Below are positions 1 through 5,897 of a stretch of 5,897 nt of DNA, piece by piece; position 1 is the first letter of the stretch, and every line of letters starts with the position of its first letter. Location: NCBI GenBank assembly GCA_030589225.1, contig JAUUWD010000112.1, positions 1 through 5,897 of the forward strand. Reading direction: 5' to 3'. The DNA is from Desulfobacteraceae bacterium (GTDB lineage Bacteria > Desulfobacterota > DSM-4660 > Desulfatiglandales > Desulfatiglandaceae). A program made the translations under genes and the position numbers. The notes beneath the pieces were generated by a model. It saw only the letters and a list, made by a program, of their open reading frames with translations. It was not told the origin of the DNA and ran no database searches.

Positions 1-1
1 T

Positions 2-178
2 GGATATTGCTTAACTAAAGGCAGTATTGTTTGTTATGTTCATATTATCCATGGATTCGAAAGGGAGGTGTTAGTGTCTTTTTTTGTTTCATGGCAAATG
101 AAATTGAAACAGTGGTATGGAGGACCCTATCAAGACAGTAAGCGTGTAGAAGGTGAAATGGCTTTGGATTGGTCTTGA
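2..178 (+). CDS. Possible 3' end of an upstream gene, or chance open frame
   Basis: This frame is open from the left edge of the window to a TGA at 176-178, about 58 codons; the other two forward frames close within the first 18 bases. I recognise no family. The early part is rich in Cys, Ile and Val and does not look clearly protein-like, while the last ~30 residues (around KQWYGGPYQDSKRV) look more plausible. An internal GTG at 74-76 preceded by GGGAGG (63-68) could instead start a 34-residue peptide. An open run of this length is not rare by chance in AT-leaning DNA, so this is only a candidate. The sequence left of the window would settle whether it is the tail of a real gene. Confidence 0.15.
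   Translation, partial: GYCLTKGSIVCYVHIIHGFEREVLVSFFVSWQMKLKQWYGGPYQDSKRVEGEMALDWS
104..133 (+). promoter_or_regulatory. Weak candidate sigma70-type promoter for the membrane/VWA pair
   Basis: TTGAAA (104-109) resembles a -35 box, and TATCAA (128-133) is a partial -10 match after an 18-base spacer. Transcription would begin near base 140 and leave a leader of about 75 bases before the ATG at 215. The -10 match is poor and the site lies inside the doubtful open frame at the left edge. It is simply the best candidate I can see in the 214 bases before the first confident gene. Confidence 0.15.
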
Positions 179-214
179 AGAAAAGGGTGATACCAAATTG
201 AAAAGGAGCTTATC

Positions 215-1672
215 ATGTCATTGACAGATCTTCTTAATATCGTGCCCGGCTATCCTTTATTGTCCATTTTGATATGGTTTGTGGTTGCTGTTGCCATGCT
301 GTATTTTGCTCGATACCCTGCTCATCGCGCCATCAAATCGTTAAGTCGTGTTATCCATAACGGCATGCGGCTGGCCTCCAGATCAGTACTGTTAGCCGAA
401 GAACGGTTGGTACACCGCAATAAAGAAGTCCTGCTTGCTGCTGGAAGAGAATCAGTGGAACGATTGATTGAGCGCGAATTTCAAAGAGTGGATGCGGTTG
501 TCAAGCGGGATCTGAGCGGTTATCCGGCGCTTCAGCATACTTTGGCGGAACAGATTACCCGTATTGACGAAGACTACAGAGAAAGTGCCGAGTTACCGCC
601 GCCCCCACCGACCTGGGTAAATGCGGTAAAGGCGATTGCCAAAATCCCCTTTAACAACGATCCGACAGTGGCAAATATATTCAAAGAGATCCACAAATCA
701 ATCACGAAACAATATAAAAGCACTATGGATGAATACCGAAAGAGTACGGGTGCCCGCCATGCTTTATTAAGGCAGATGATGCCCTATTGGCGTAAGCTCA
801 CACAAACTCTGGACCAGGTGGGTAAAAAAATAACTGGTTTGCAGGAGCGTGCCACGGTTATCGATCACAGAATGGAAGACTACGAAGAAATCAGGGCGAA
901 AACGAACAAGGCGGAACGGATGTTGGAATCATCCAGTATGACCCAGTTTTTTATCTCAGGCCTTGTACTGCTCATTGCCTTTGGTGGTGCGGTAATAAAC
1001 TTCAATTTAATTGCATTACCCATGTCGGAAATGGTAGGAGGCGGAAGCTATATCGGTCAATTTAAGACGTCGAATGTAGCTGCGCTGGTGATAATTCTGG
1101 TAGAGGTTGCCATGGGGCTCTATCTGATGGAATCGCTGCGAATAACGAAATTATTCCCTGTTATCGGCTCAATGGATGACAAAATGCGCAGGAGGATGAT
1201 CTGGGTCACGTTCAGCATCCTGTTGATTCTGGCCTGTGTTGAGTCGGCACTTGCCTTTATGCGTGACCGGATTGCGGCCGACATGCAGGCTTTGCGACAA
1301 TCGCTTGCCGCTGTGGAGGGGGGGCAGCCAGTGAATAGCTGGATACCCACGGTCGGGCAGATGGTAATGGGGTTTATTCTCCCCTTTGCGTTGACATTCG
1401 TGGCCATCCCATTGGAATCATTCATAAGTTCATCCCGAACAGTAATGGGTTTCGTGCTTGTGGGGCTACTGCGCGCGACTGCCTTCTTGCTCCGTTTGAT
1501 GGGGAATATCGCCAGTTATCTGGGTGAATTGCTGGTGAACTTATATGATGTACTGATTTTCCCTCCATTATGGATAGAGAAATTTGTTCACAGCAGGGCA
1601 CAGGCGGTTGAAGAGCCCGTTCATGAGAGTAGACACCAGGTCGAAATAAATACACAAAAGGAGACGACATGA
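215..1672 (+). CDS. Multi-pass inner-membrane protein with coiled-coil cytoplasmic domain, unknown function
   Basis: I do not recognise a named family. The ATG has a strong ribosome binding site (AGGAG at 204-208, six bases before the start). The 485 residues show one N-terminal membrane segment (about 15-33), then a long charged, probably helical region (about 34-242) with coiled-coil character around 55-120 and 200-238. A run of five prolines (128-132) interrupts it. A cluster of membrane segments follows at about 243-267, 286-306, 328-348 and 379-400, with one or two more likely between 409 and 452. Basic residues after the first segment (RYPAHRAIKSLSR) and at 324-327 (MRRR) suggest that the coiled-coil domain and that loop are cytoplasmic. 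The hydrophilic loop at about 349-378 would then face outward. The stop overlaps the start of the VWA lipoprotein gene by four bases (ATGA), so the two are probably translated together and may act together. A MotA/TolQ-like proton channel was considered, but nothing in the sequence identifies one. Confidence 0.9.
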   Translation: MSLTDLLNIVPGYPLLSILIWFVVAVAMLYFARYPAHRAIKSLSRVIHNGMRLASRSVLLAEERLVHRNKEVLLAAGRESVERLIEREFQRVDAVVKRDLSGYPALQHTLAEQITRIDEDYRESAELPPPPPTWVNAVKAIAKIPFNNDPTVANIFKEIHKSITKQYKSTMDEYRKSTGARHALLRQMMPYWRKLTQTLDQVGKKITGLQERATVIDHRMEDYEEIRAKTNKAERMLESSSMTQFFISGLVLLIAFGGAVINFNLIALPMSEMVGGGSYIGQFKTSNVAALVIILVEVAMGLYLMESLRITKLFPVIGSMDDKMRRRMIWVTFSILLILACVESALAFMRDRIAADMQALRQSLAAVEGGQPVNSWIPTVGQMVMGFILPFALTFVAIPLESFISSSRTVMGFVLVGLLRATAFLLRLMGNIASYLGELLVNLYDVLIFPPLWIEKFVHSRAQAVEEPVHESRHQVEINTQKETT

Positions 1673-2322
1673 AGAAAAGTGTTGTTGCCATAATTCTTCT
1701 TTTAATGGGAATGCTGTTAAGTGGCTGTCCGGATACGGTCAGCCACTCGCGTGGAGTATATATGCTCCTGGACACTTCGGGCACATACAAAAATGAGCTG
1801 AATAAGGCATGCGCCATTATTTACTATCTTCTTGGCACATTGGAGCCAGGAGACTCACTTGCCGTGGCCAGGATTGACACAGCAAGTTTCAGCGAGAAGG
1901 ACATTGTCAAAAAAGTGACCTTTGATAAACGCCCTTCCATGTCTAATGGACAGAAACGGATCTTCCGGGACAAGATTGATAAGTTCATTTTCTCTGCCAA
2001 GGGCAGTCAATATACAGACATTACAGGTGGGATCCTGCAGGCAGTGGAGTATTTAGATGAGACAGGTGCCGGAAAGAAATACATCTTGATTTTTTCAGAT
2101 CTGAAGGAAGATCTTGCTAAAGGCTATGTTCGCGATTTTCCACTTCAGATGGAGGGATTTAATGTGGTTGCACTGAACGTCACCAAGCTGCGCAGTGACA
2201 ACGTCGATCCACGTGAGTACATGAAACGGCTTGAATATTGGAAAAAGCGAACGGAAGCAGGCGGTGGCAGTTGGCGGGTAGTCAATGACCTGGAAAGGCT
2301 TGACTCAATCCTGGCAAATTAG
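1669..2322 (+). CDS. VWA-domain lipoprotein
   Basis: The 217-residue product starts with a lipoprotein signal peptide: basic MKK, a hydrophobic stretch, and a lipobox LLSGC with the acylated cysteine at 20. The mature protein looks like a single von Willebrand factor A domain (about 29-215). The first strand carries DTSGT (35-39), which fits the metal-ion-dependent adhesion site (MIDAS) pattern DxSxS except for Thr in last place. T116 in the YTDIT segment and D144 in IFSD are good candidates for the other metal-site positions. VWA domains usually bind protein partners through such a metal ion. This one would sit outside the cytoplasm, tethered to a membrane. Pro follows the lipid-carrying Cys and Asp comes after that, so sorting to the inner or outer membrane is uncertain. 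The start lies within the stop of the membrane-protein gene, with AAGGAG at 1658-1663 five bases ahead, indicating translational coupling. I infer that the two products are partners. The domain call is fairly secure, the biological role unknown. Confidence 0.88.
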   Translation: MKKSVVAIILLLMGMLLSGCPDTVSHSRGVYMLLDTSGTYKNELNKACAIIYYLLGTLEPGDSLAVARIDTASFSEKDIVKKVTFDKRPSMSNGQKRIFRDKIDKFIFSAKGSQYTDITGGILQAVEYLDETGAGKKYILIFSDLKEDLAKGYVRDFPLQMEGFNVVALNVTKLRSDNVDPREYMKRLEYWKKRTEAGGGSWRVVNDLERLDSILAN

Positions 2323-2362
2323 GTATGAGCCTTAATAAACTTTAGAGAAAGAAGGAAACACG

Positions 2363-3340
2363 ATGGTAAGGAAAAAATATCATACTGTTCTTATCATGCC
2401 TTCCACGCCTGGAAAAAGAATAATAAGGTTTTCTTTGCCTTCTTTTTGCTGGCCTATTTTTTATATAGTGGTAGGGGCAATCGTATTCTGGGCAGGAGTG
2501 GGAACCTGGAGTTTTTATAACCATCATCAGATTACCCAACGGTCACAATGGCTGGAAAAGGAAAACCAGCTTGCTAAAACCCAGTTGGAGGACGAAAAGC
2601 AAAAAGTCAAATTTCTAAGCCAGCGACTGAATAAAATCAGGGAAAAATCAGTCTTTATTCAGAATTTTCTTGGCCTGAAGCCTCAAGGCAAAGCAAAAGG
2701 GAAAATTGGGCAGGGAGGCGTAGAAGTCTCGCCCCAGGCGTTTTCTCTTCCTTCAAATGCTCCCTCCGAGGTAAATCCAGAACCTGTTAGCCTTATCCAA
2801 TCAGCCCAACCCCCATATTTTTCTCATCAGGTCATTGGTCAACTCGATAGCGATTTGCACCGGATAATCGTCACATTACAGGAAAGACAAGAGAAAATGG
2901 AATGTACCCCTTCCATTTCTCCGGTAGATCCCCAGAAATCATGGATTTCATCCGTCTTTGGTACGAGAGTTAGTCCATTTACTGGCAAAAAGCAGTTCCA
3001 TACGGGTATAGATATCGCAGGATGGAAGGGAACCCCCATTATGGCGCCAGCAAAAGGAAAGGTCACATCTGTAAGGAAATGGGGGTCCATGGGACTAATG
3101 GTAACAATAAAGCATGATTCAACCTACCAGACCGTATACGGTCACCTCCTTAAGTCGGCGGTGAAAAGAGGTCAACGCATAAAGCGGGGAGAAGTAATCG
3201 GATATATGGGGAATTCCGGTCGAAGTACCGGCTATCACCTCCATTATGAAGTACGCAAAAACGGGAAACGCATAAACCCTTTCTTCCATATGATGGACTG
3301 GGATAAGAACAGCACCCTGATGGCATCGAGTGAAGGGTAG
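2363..3340 (+). CDS. Membrane-anchored M23 family metallopeptidase (peptidoglycan endopeptidase)
   Basis: A 325-residue protein with a short basic N-terminus, one membrane segment (about 29-50), a coiled coil (about 60-95), a low-complexity linker (about 105-155) and a C-terminal M23/LytM peptidase domain (about 190-308). By the family pattern, the zinc ligands are H213 and D217 (in FHTGID) and H294 in YHLHYE, and the catalytic histidines are H261 (YGHL) and H292. All are present, so the enzyme should be active and not a LytM activator of the EnvC type. M23 enzymes cut peptide cross-links of peptidoglycan. The basic N-terminus and a membrane anchor place the catalytic domain in the periplasm. 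The ATG follows AAGAAGGAAA (2350-2359) and fits the usual RKKY-type beginning of such proteins. No LysM or other wall-binding domain is seen. The gene lies 40 bases after the VWA gene and 49 bases before a bactofilin gene, an arrangement typical of cell-shape modules in which the bactofilin positions the hydrolase. Confidence 0.95.
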   Translation: MVRKKYHTVLIMPSTPGKRIIRFSLPSFCWPIFYIVVGAIVFWAGVGTWSFYNHHQITQRSQWLEKENQLAKTQLEDEKQKVKFLSQRLNKIREKSVFIQNFLGLKPQGKAKGKIGQGGVEVSPQAFSLPSNAPSEVNPEPVSLIQSAQPPYFSHQVIGQLDSDLHRIIVTLQERQEKMECTPSISPVDPQKSWISSVFGTRVSPFTGKKQFHTGIDIAGWKGTPIMAPAKGKVTSVRKWGSMGLMVTIKHDSTYQTVYGHLLKSAVKRGQRIKRGEVIGYMGNSGRSTGYHLHYEVRKNGKRINPFFHMMDWDKNSTLMASSEG

Positions 3341-3389
3341 GTCTGGATGGACACTATGTAGCCTGTAACATCTGGAGATACAAATAATA

Positions 3390-3806
3390 ATGGGGAAAGA
3401 AAAGATAGAAAGAATAGACACCATCATCGGACACCATGCGCATTTTGAAGGCACAATATCCTCCAAAGAAGGCCTCCGTATCGATGGAAGCGTAAAAGGA
3501 GACATCCAATGTGAAGGGAGTTTGGTTATTGGAAGTGCAGGAAAGGTGGCGGCAGATATTGTGGCAGATAATGTGTTAATTGCCGGGGAGTTTACAGGTA
3601 ATATCACTGCAAAAGACCGTTTGGAAATCACTGAAAAGGGAAAGGTGAGTGGGGATGTTACTACTGCAAAATTCGTAATGGCACCCGGCGTAATTTTTGA
3701 TGGTAGATGCCATATGAATTCCAGGCAGGTTCTCCTGGAGCCAGTGGACTCTCTTTCACTGCCTGCCCCACTTGTGCCTTCTGCTCCCCCGGGACTTCTT
3801 AAGTGA
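3390..3806 (+). CDS. Bactofilin (polymer-forming cytoskeletal protein)
   Basis: The 138 residues show the bactofilin pattern: a short N-terminal arm leading to TIIGHHAHFEGTI, then a repetitive right-handed beta-helix core (about 12-110) with recurrent Gly and hydrophobic positions, as in LRIDGSVKGDI, LVIGSAGKV, VLIAGEFTGNI and LEITEKGKVSGDV. Bactofilins polymerise without nucleotide and form cytoplasmic filaments or patches, often membrane-associated, that recruit wall enzymes. The basic first residues (MGKEKIER) are short and not clearly a membrane-binding peptide. The tail (about 117-138) is rich in Pro, Leu and Ser (LPAPLVPSAPPGLL) and lies outside the core. The ribosome binding site is GGAG (3374-3377), 12 bases before the ATG and thus a little far. 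Its direct M23 neighbour is the classic bactofilin partner, comparable to CcmA with Csd1 in Helicobacter pylori. A strong terminator lies 47 bases after its stop. The family assignment is secure, the exact cellular role inferred. Confidence 0.95.
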   Translation: MGKEKIERIDTIIGHHAHFEGTISSKEGLRIDGSVKGDIQCEGSLVIGSAGKVAADIVADNVLIAGEFTGNITAKDRLEITEKGKVSGDVTTAKFVMAPGVIFDGRCHMNSRQVLLEPVDSLSLPAPLVPSAPPGLLK

Positions 3807-3853
3807 TAAATAACCTATCTTAGAAATTCGGAACTTATAGGTAGGACCAATAG

Positions 3854-3888
3854 GCAGGGAGACTTTGTATGGACTTCCTGCTTTTTTT
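3854..3888 (+). terminator. Rho-independent terminator after the bactofilin gene
   Basis: GCAGGGAG (3854-3861) pairs with CTTCCTGC (3874-3881), giving an eight-pair stem with one G-T wobble and a 12-base loop, followed at once by seven T (3882-3888). It ends the unit containing the bactofilin and separates it from the epimerase gene, which starts 38 bases later. Confidence 0.85.
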
Positions 3889-3926
3889 GTGTATTTAATA
3901 CCACATTTAAGAGGGAGAGATAATCC

Positions 3927-4973
3927 ATGAAAATTCTTGTAACTGGGACTGCTGGCTTTATTGGATCCTTTACCGCCTCAAGACTGGCACGGAGAGGTGA
4001 TGAGGTTATCGGTTTAGATAGTATCAATGATTACTATGACATTAACATAAAATATGGTCGCTTGAAAAAGTATGGGATAAACCGTTCTAAGGCAGAAGAA
4101 GGTGAGTATGTTCAAAGCGCAAAATACCCCACGTATCGTTTTAAGAGGATGAACCTGGAAAATCGGGCAGATTTAGACCAGCTGTTTTCTGAACAGAATT
4201 TTGACATGGTGTGTCACCTGGCTGCACAAGCAGGTGTCAGGTATTCACTCACCCACCCACATGCCTATATTGATTCCAATATTATAGGGTTTCTTAATCT
4301 TCTTGAATGCTGCAGGCATCATGGCGTCAAACATCTGGTCTATGCATCCTCCAGTTCGGTTTACGGGCTCAATGAGAAGTATCCATTTTCGACAGGTGAC
4401 AATGTGGACCACCCCATCTCACTCTATGCAGCCACAAAAAAGTCAAACGAATTGATGGCCCACACATACAGCCATCTGTATGACATACCAACTACCGGGC
4501 TCCGGTTCTTTACAGTATATGGCCCCTGGGGAAGACCGGATATGGCCTTGTTTATATTTACCAAGGCGATTCTCGAAGACAGAACCATTGATGTCTTTAA
4601 TCATGGAAGGATGAAAAGGGATTTTACCTATATTGACGATATCGTAACCGGAGTCATAACGGTGCTCGACAAACCGCCACAAGGCGACTCTGCGTGGAGT
4701 GGAAAAGACCCCGATCCATCGAGATCGCGGGCACCATATCGGCTTTACAATATAGGAAACAACTCCCCGGTTGAGCTGATGGAATTTATTGAGGCCATTG
4801 AAAAGGCACTTGGCAGAAATGCGACAAAAAACTTCCTGCCCATGCAGCCGGGGGATGTGCCAGCCACCTGGGCAGACGTGGATGATCTGGTAAAGGATTT
4901 CGGGTACGCACCCAGTATCACAATCCAGGAAGGTGTGGACAGGTTTGTCAAGTGGTATATGGATTTTTTTTGA
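3927..4973 (+). CDS. UDP-glucuronate 4-epimerase-like NAD-dependent epimerase
   Basis: An extended short-chain dehydrogenase (SDR) sugar-nucleotide epimerase of 348 residues. The NAD-binding GTAGFIG (7-13) and acidic LDSINDYYD (D31) open the Rossmann fold. HLAAQAGVRYSL (98-109), the serine-rich SSSSVYG (141-147) and the catalytic YAATK (Y167, K171) follow. TVYGPWGRPDMALF (196-209) and MKRDFTYIDD (229-238) closely match Uge/LspL-type enzymes, which interconvert UDP-glucuronate and UDP-galacturonate for capsule, LPS or other surface glycans in the cytoplasm. Compared with my memory of Klebsiella Uge, this protein has about 15 extra residues near 48-70, a variant I believe occurs in other homologues. 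The final WYMDFF matches the usual family end. The ribosome binding site is GAGGGAGAG (3911-3919). The gene follows a terminator, so it should have its own promoter, which I could not identify. The class is secure; the exact substrate is inferred from the GPWGRPDMA signature. Confidence 0.93.
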   Translation: MKILVTGTAGFIGSFTASRLARRGDEVIGLDSINDYYDINIKYGRLKKYGINRSKAEEGEYVQSAKYPTYRFKRMNLENRADLDQLFSEQNFDMVCHLAAQAGVRYSLTHPHAYIDSNIIGFLNLLECCRHHGVKHLVYASSSSVYGLNEKYPFSTGDNVDHPISLYAATKKSNELMAHTYSHLYDIPTTGLRFFTVYGPWGRPDMALFIFTKAILEDRTIDVFNHGRMKRDFTYIDDIVTGVITVLDKPPQGDSAWSGKDPDPSRSRAPYRLYNIGNNSPVELMEFIEAIEKALGRNATKNFLPMQPGDVPATWADVDDLVKDFGYAPSITIQEGVDRFVKWYMDFF

Positions 4974-4985
4974 TGAGGGGTTGAT

Positions 4986-5606
4986 ATGAAAGAAGAGAGG
5001 GTTTTTATCCAGGCTGGGGAAGTGAAAATAGAAGGTCTGGTGGATAATGCCCCTGGGGAAAAGGCCGTCATCGTTACCCACCCTCATCCCCTTTATGGGG
5101 GAGATATGAGTAACAACGTAGTCGAGGCTGTTGTGCAAGCTTACCGGCAAAAGGGTTATACCACCTTCAGATTCAATTTTAGAGGTGTGGGGCAAAGTGA
5201 AGGAATTTACGATGAGGGGATCGGCGAACAGGAGGATGTGAGGGCGGGTCTTTCGTATCTCAATGGACTGGGAAAGTCTTCCATAGACCTTGCGGGATAT
5301 TCTTTTGGCGCATGGGTTAATGCGCTGGGGCTTAAGGCCTTTGACCATACGAAACGGATGATCATGGTATCGCCACCCGTAAACTTTATTGATTTTTCTT
5401 TCCTCGGTTATAACGCAAAGATCCAGATGGTGATTGCCGGATCTGAAGATGATATTGCGCCACCAGGGATGATCAAAGGAATGCTAAAGGACTGGAACCC
5501 TGAAGTTAATTTCAATATTATCCAGGGGGCAGATCATTTCTATGGAGGAAAGACCGATGAAATAAAGAAAATAATCCGGAACTTTTTAGACGGTAAAGAG
5601 ACTTAA
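4986..5606 (+). CDS. Small alpha/beta hydrolase (COG2945-type), substrate unknown
   Basis: A single-domain alpha/beta hydrolase of 206 residues without a signal peptide, so cytoplasmic. The nucleophile elbow is GYSFG (104-108) with S106 as the nucleophile. The acid is probably D155 or D156 in GSEDDIAPP, and H184 in GADHFY is the likely catalytic histidine. The THPHPLYGG segment (31-39) and FNFRGVGQSEG (63-73) are characteristic of the small predicted-hydrolase group once listed as COG2945, which has no settled substrate; esterase or thioesterase activity is possible. The start is supported by GAGGGG (4975-4980), five bases upstream, and lies 12 bases after the epimerase stop, so the two genes are likely cotranscribed. 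A direct link to sugar-nucleotide metabolism is not evident. Confidence 0.9.
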   Translation: MKEERVFIQAGEVKIEGLVDNAPGEKAVIVTHPHPLYGGDMSNNVVEAVVQAYRQKGYTTFRFNFRGVGQSEGIYDEGIGEQEDVRAGLSYLNGLGKSSIDLAGYSFGAWVNALGLKAFDHTKRMIMVSPPVNFIDFSFLGYNAKIQMVIAGSEDDIAPPGMIKGMLKDWNPEVNFNIIQGADHFYGGKTDEIKKIIRNFLDGKET

Positions 5607-5613
5607 CGGCTCT

Positions 5614-5897
5614 TCATTTATGATACTTCTCATTGTTCAGGATGGTGAATGCGCGGTAGAGTTGTTCGAGGAGGAGAAGGCGGCTCATTTCATGGGTCAG
5701 AGTAAGCCGGGAGAGTGATAGGATTTCACGTGCCCTGTGTAAAACATCTTTTGAAAGCCCTAACGGACCGCCTATAACATAAGTTAACCTGTTGTGGGAA
5801 ATGGACAACTCATCAATCCGTGCAGCCAGTCCTTCAGAATCTAAAGCCTTCCCTGACTGGTCGAGGGCGATCAGGTAGTCCCTGGGAAGAAGTCTTT
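5614..5897 (-). CDS. rlmH: RlmH, 23S rRNA pseudouridine-1915 N3-methyltransferase (C-terminal part)
   Basis: The minus-strand frame enters from the right edge and ends at a TGA (complement of 5614-5616). The 93 visible residues are the C-terminal portion of a protein usually about 155 long; the true start lies beyond the window. An internal TTG near 5808 is not the start, because the coding pattern continues upstream as YLIALDQSGKALDSEGLA, typical RlmH. The SPOUT knot motif that binds S-adenosylmethionine appears as YVIGGPLGL, and the family-defining end LSLSRLTLTHEM...LLLLEQLYRAFTI...YHK is intact. RlmH methylates N3 of pseudouridine 1915 in helix 69 of 23S rRNA on assembled 70S ribosomes. 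It is convergent with the hydrolase gene, with only seven bases between the two stops and no canonical terminator. Confidence 0.97.
   Translation of the reverse strand, partial: RLLPRDYLIALDQSGKALDSEGLAARIDELSISHNRLTYVIGGPLGLSKDVLHRAREILSLSRLTLTHEMSRLLLLEQLYRAFTILNNEKYHK

Noticed and set aside
215..2322. Membrane/VWA pair as a Zorya-like or MoxR/VWA-type system
   Set aside because: No MotA/TolQ signature is recognisable, and there is no OmpA-like peptidoglycan-binding partner, helicase, nuclease or AAA+ ATPase gene in the window.
3119..3631. A 170-residue minus-strand frame across the M23 and bactofilin genes
   Set aside because: It is antisense to two secure genes and its translation has no recognisable fold or motif.
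3720..3739. Hairpin TCCAGG/CCTGGA inside the end of the bactofilin gene
   Set aside because: It has no following T-tract, lies in coding sequence, and the real terminator is further downstream.
3814..3841. CCTAT/ATAGG inverted repeat just after the bactofilin stop as an operator
   Set aside because: Five pairs with an 18-base loop and no extended symmetry; expected by chance in AT-rich spacer.
3815..4027. A 70-residue minus-strand frame over the terminator and epimerase start
   Set aside because: It crosses the plus-strand terminator and the conserved NAD-binding start of the epimerase; no family resemblance.
4443..5348. A 301-residue open frame on the minus strand across the epimerase and hydrolase genes
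   Set aside because: It lies opposite two well-recognised genes, shows no domain I recognise, and is best explained as a shadow of their codon pattern.
5596..5614. Small inverted repeat AAGAG/CTCTT between the convergent hydrolase and rlmH stops, as a two-way terminator
   Set aside because: Only five mostly A-T pairs with a nine-base loop and no proper T-tract; too weak to call.

Overview
The window reads as chromosomal DNA of a Gram-negative bacterium. It has dense genes with AGGAG-type ribosome binding sites, moderate GC, a lipoprotein signal, and a membrane-anchored M23 peptidase next to a bactofilin. RlmH shows it is bacterial. The mix of bactofilin, M23 peptidase and UDP-uronic acid epimerase would suit a Desulfobacterota- or Nitrospirota-like organism. 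That placement is an impression from gene style and not a phylogenetic result.

Layout: the first ~214 bases hold no convincing gene, only one frame open from the window edge to base 178. A tightly coupled pair follows. The first gene encodes a 485-residue multi-pass membrane protein with a large coiled-coil cytoplasmic domain. The second encodes a 217-residue lipoprotein with a von Willebrand factor A (VWA) domain, and the two share an ATGA stop/start overlap. After 40 bases comes a membrane-anchored M23 metallopeptidase (325 aa), then after 49 bases a bactofilin (138 aa). A clear intrinsic terminator follows the bactofilin at 3854-3888, so these four genes may form one transcription unit. 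Downstream of it, a UDP-glucuronate 4-epimerase-type sugar nucleotide enzyme (348 aa) and a small alpha/beta hydrolase (206 aa) form a second same-strand unit. The right edge holds the C-terminal 93 residues of RlmH (23S rRNA pseudouridine-1915 N3-methyltransferase) on the minus strand, convergent with the hydrolase and only 7 bases from it.

Working together: the M23 peptidase and bactofilin fit the known pattern in which a bactofilin scaffold places a peptidoglycan hydrolase for cell-shape or local wall remodelling. The epimerase would supply UDP-galacturonate for surface polysaccharide. I cannot assign the membrane/VWA pair to a named family. Its coupling and its position ahead of the M23-bactofilin pair make it the most interesting part of the window, possibly an envelope module with one partner in the inner membrane and one lipid-anchored outside the cytoplasm. 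I see no mobile element, tRNA, rRNA, CRISPR array or defence system.
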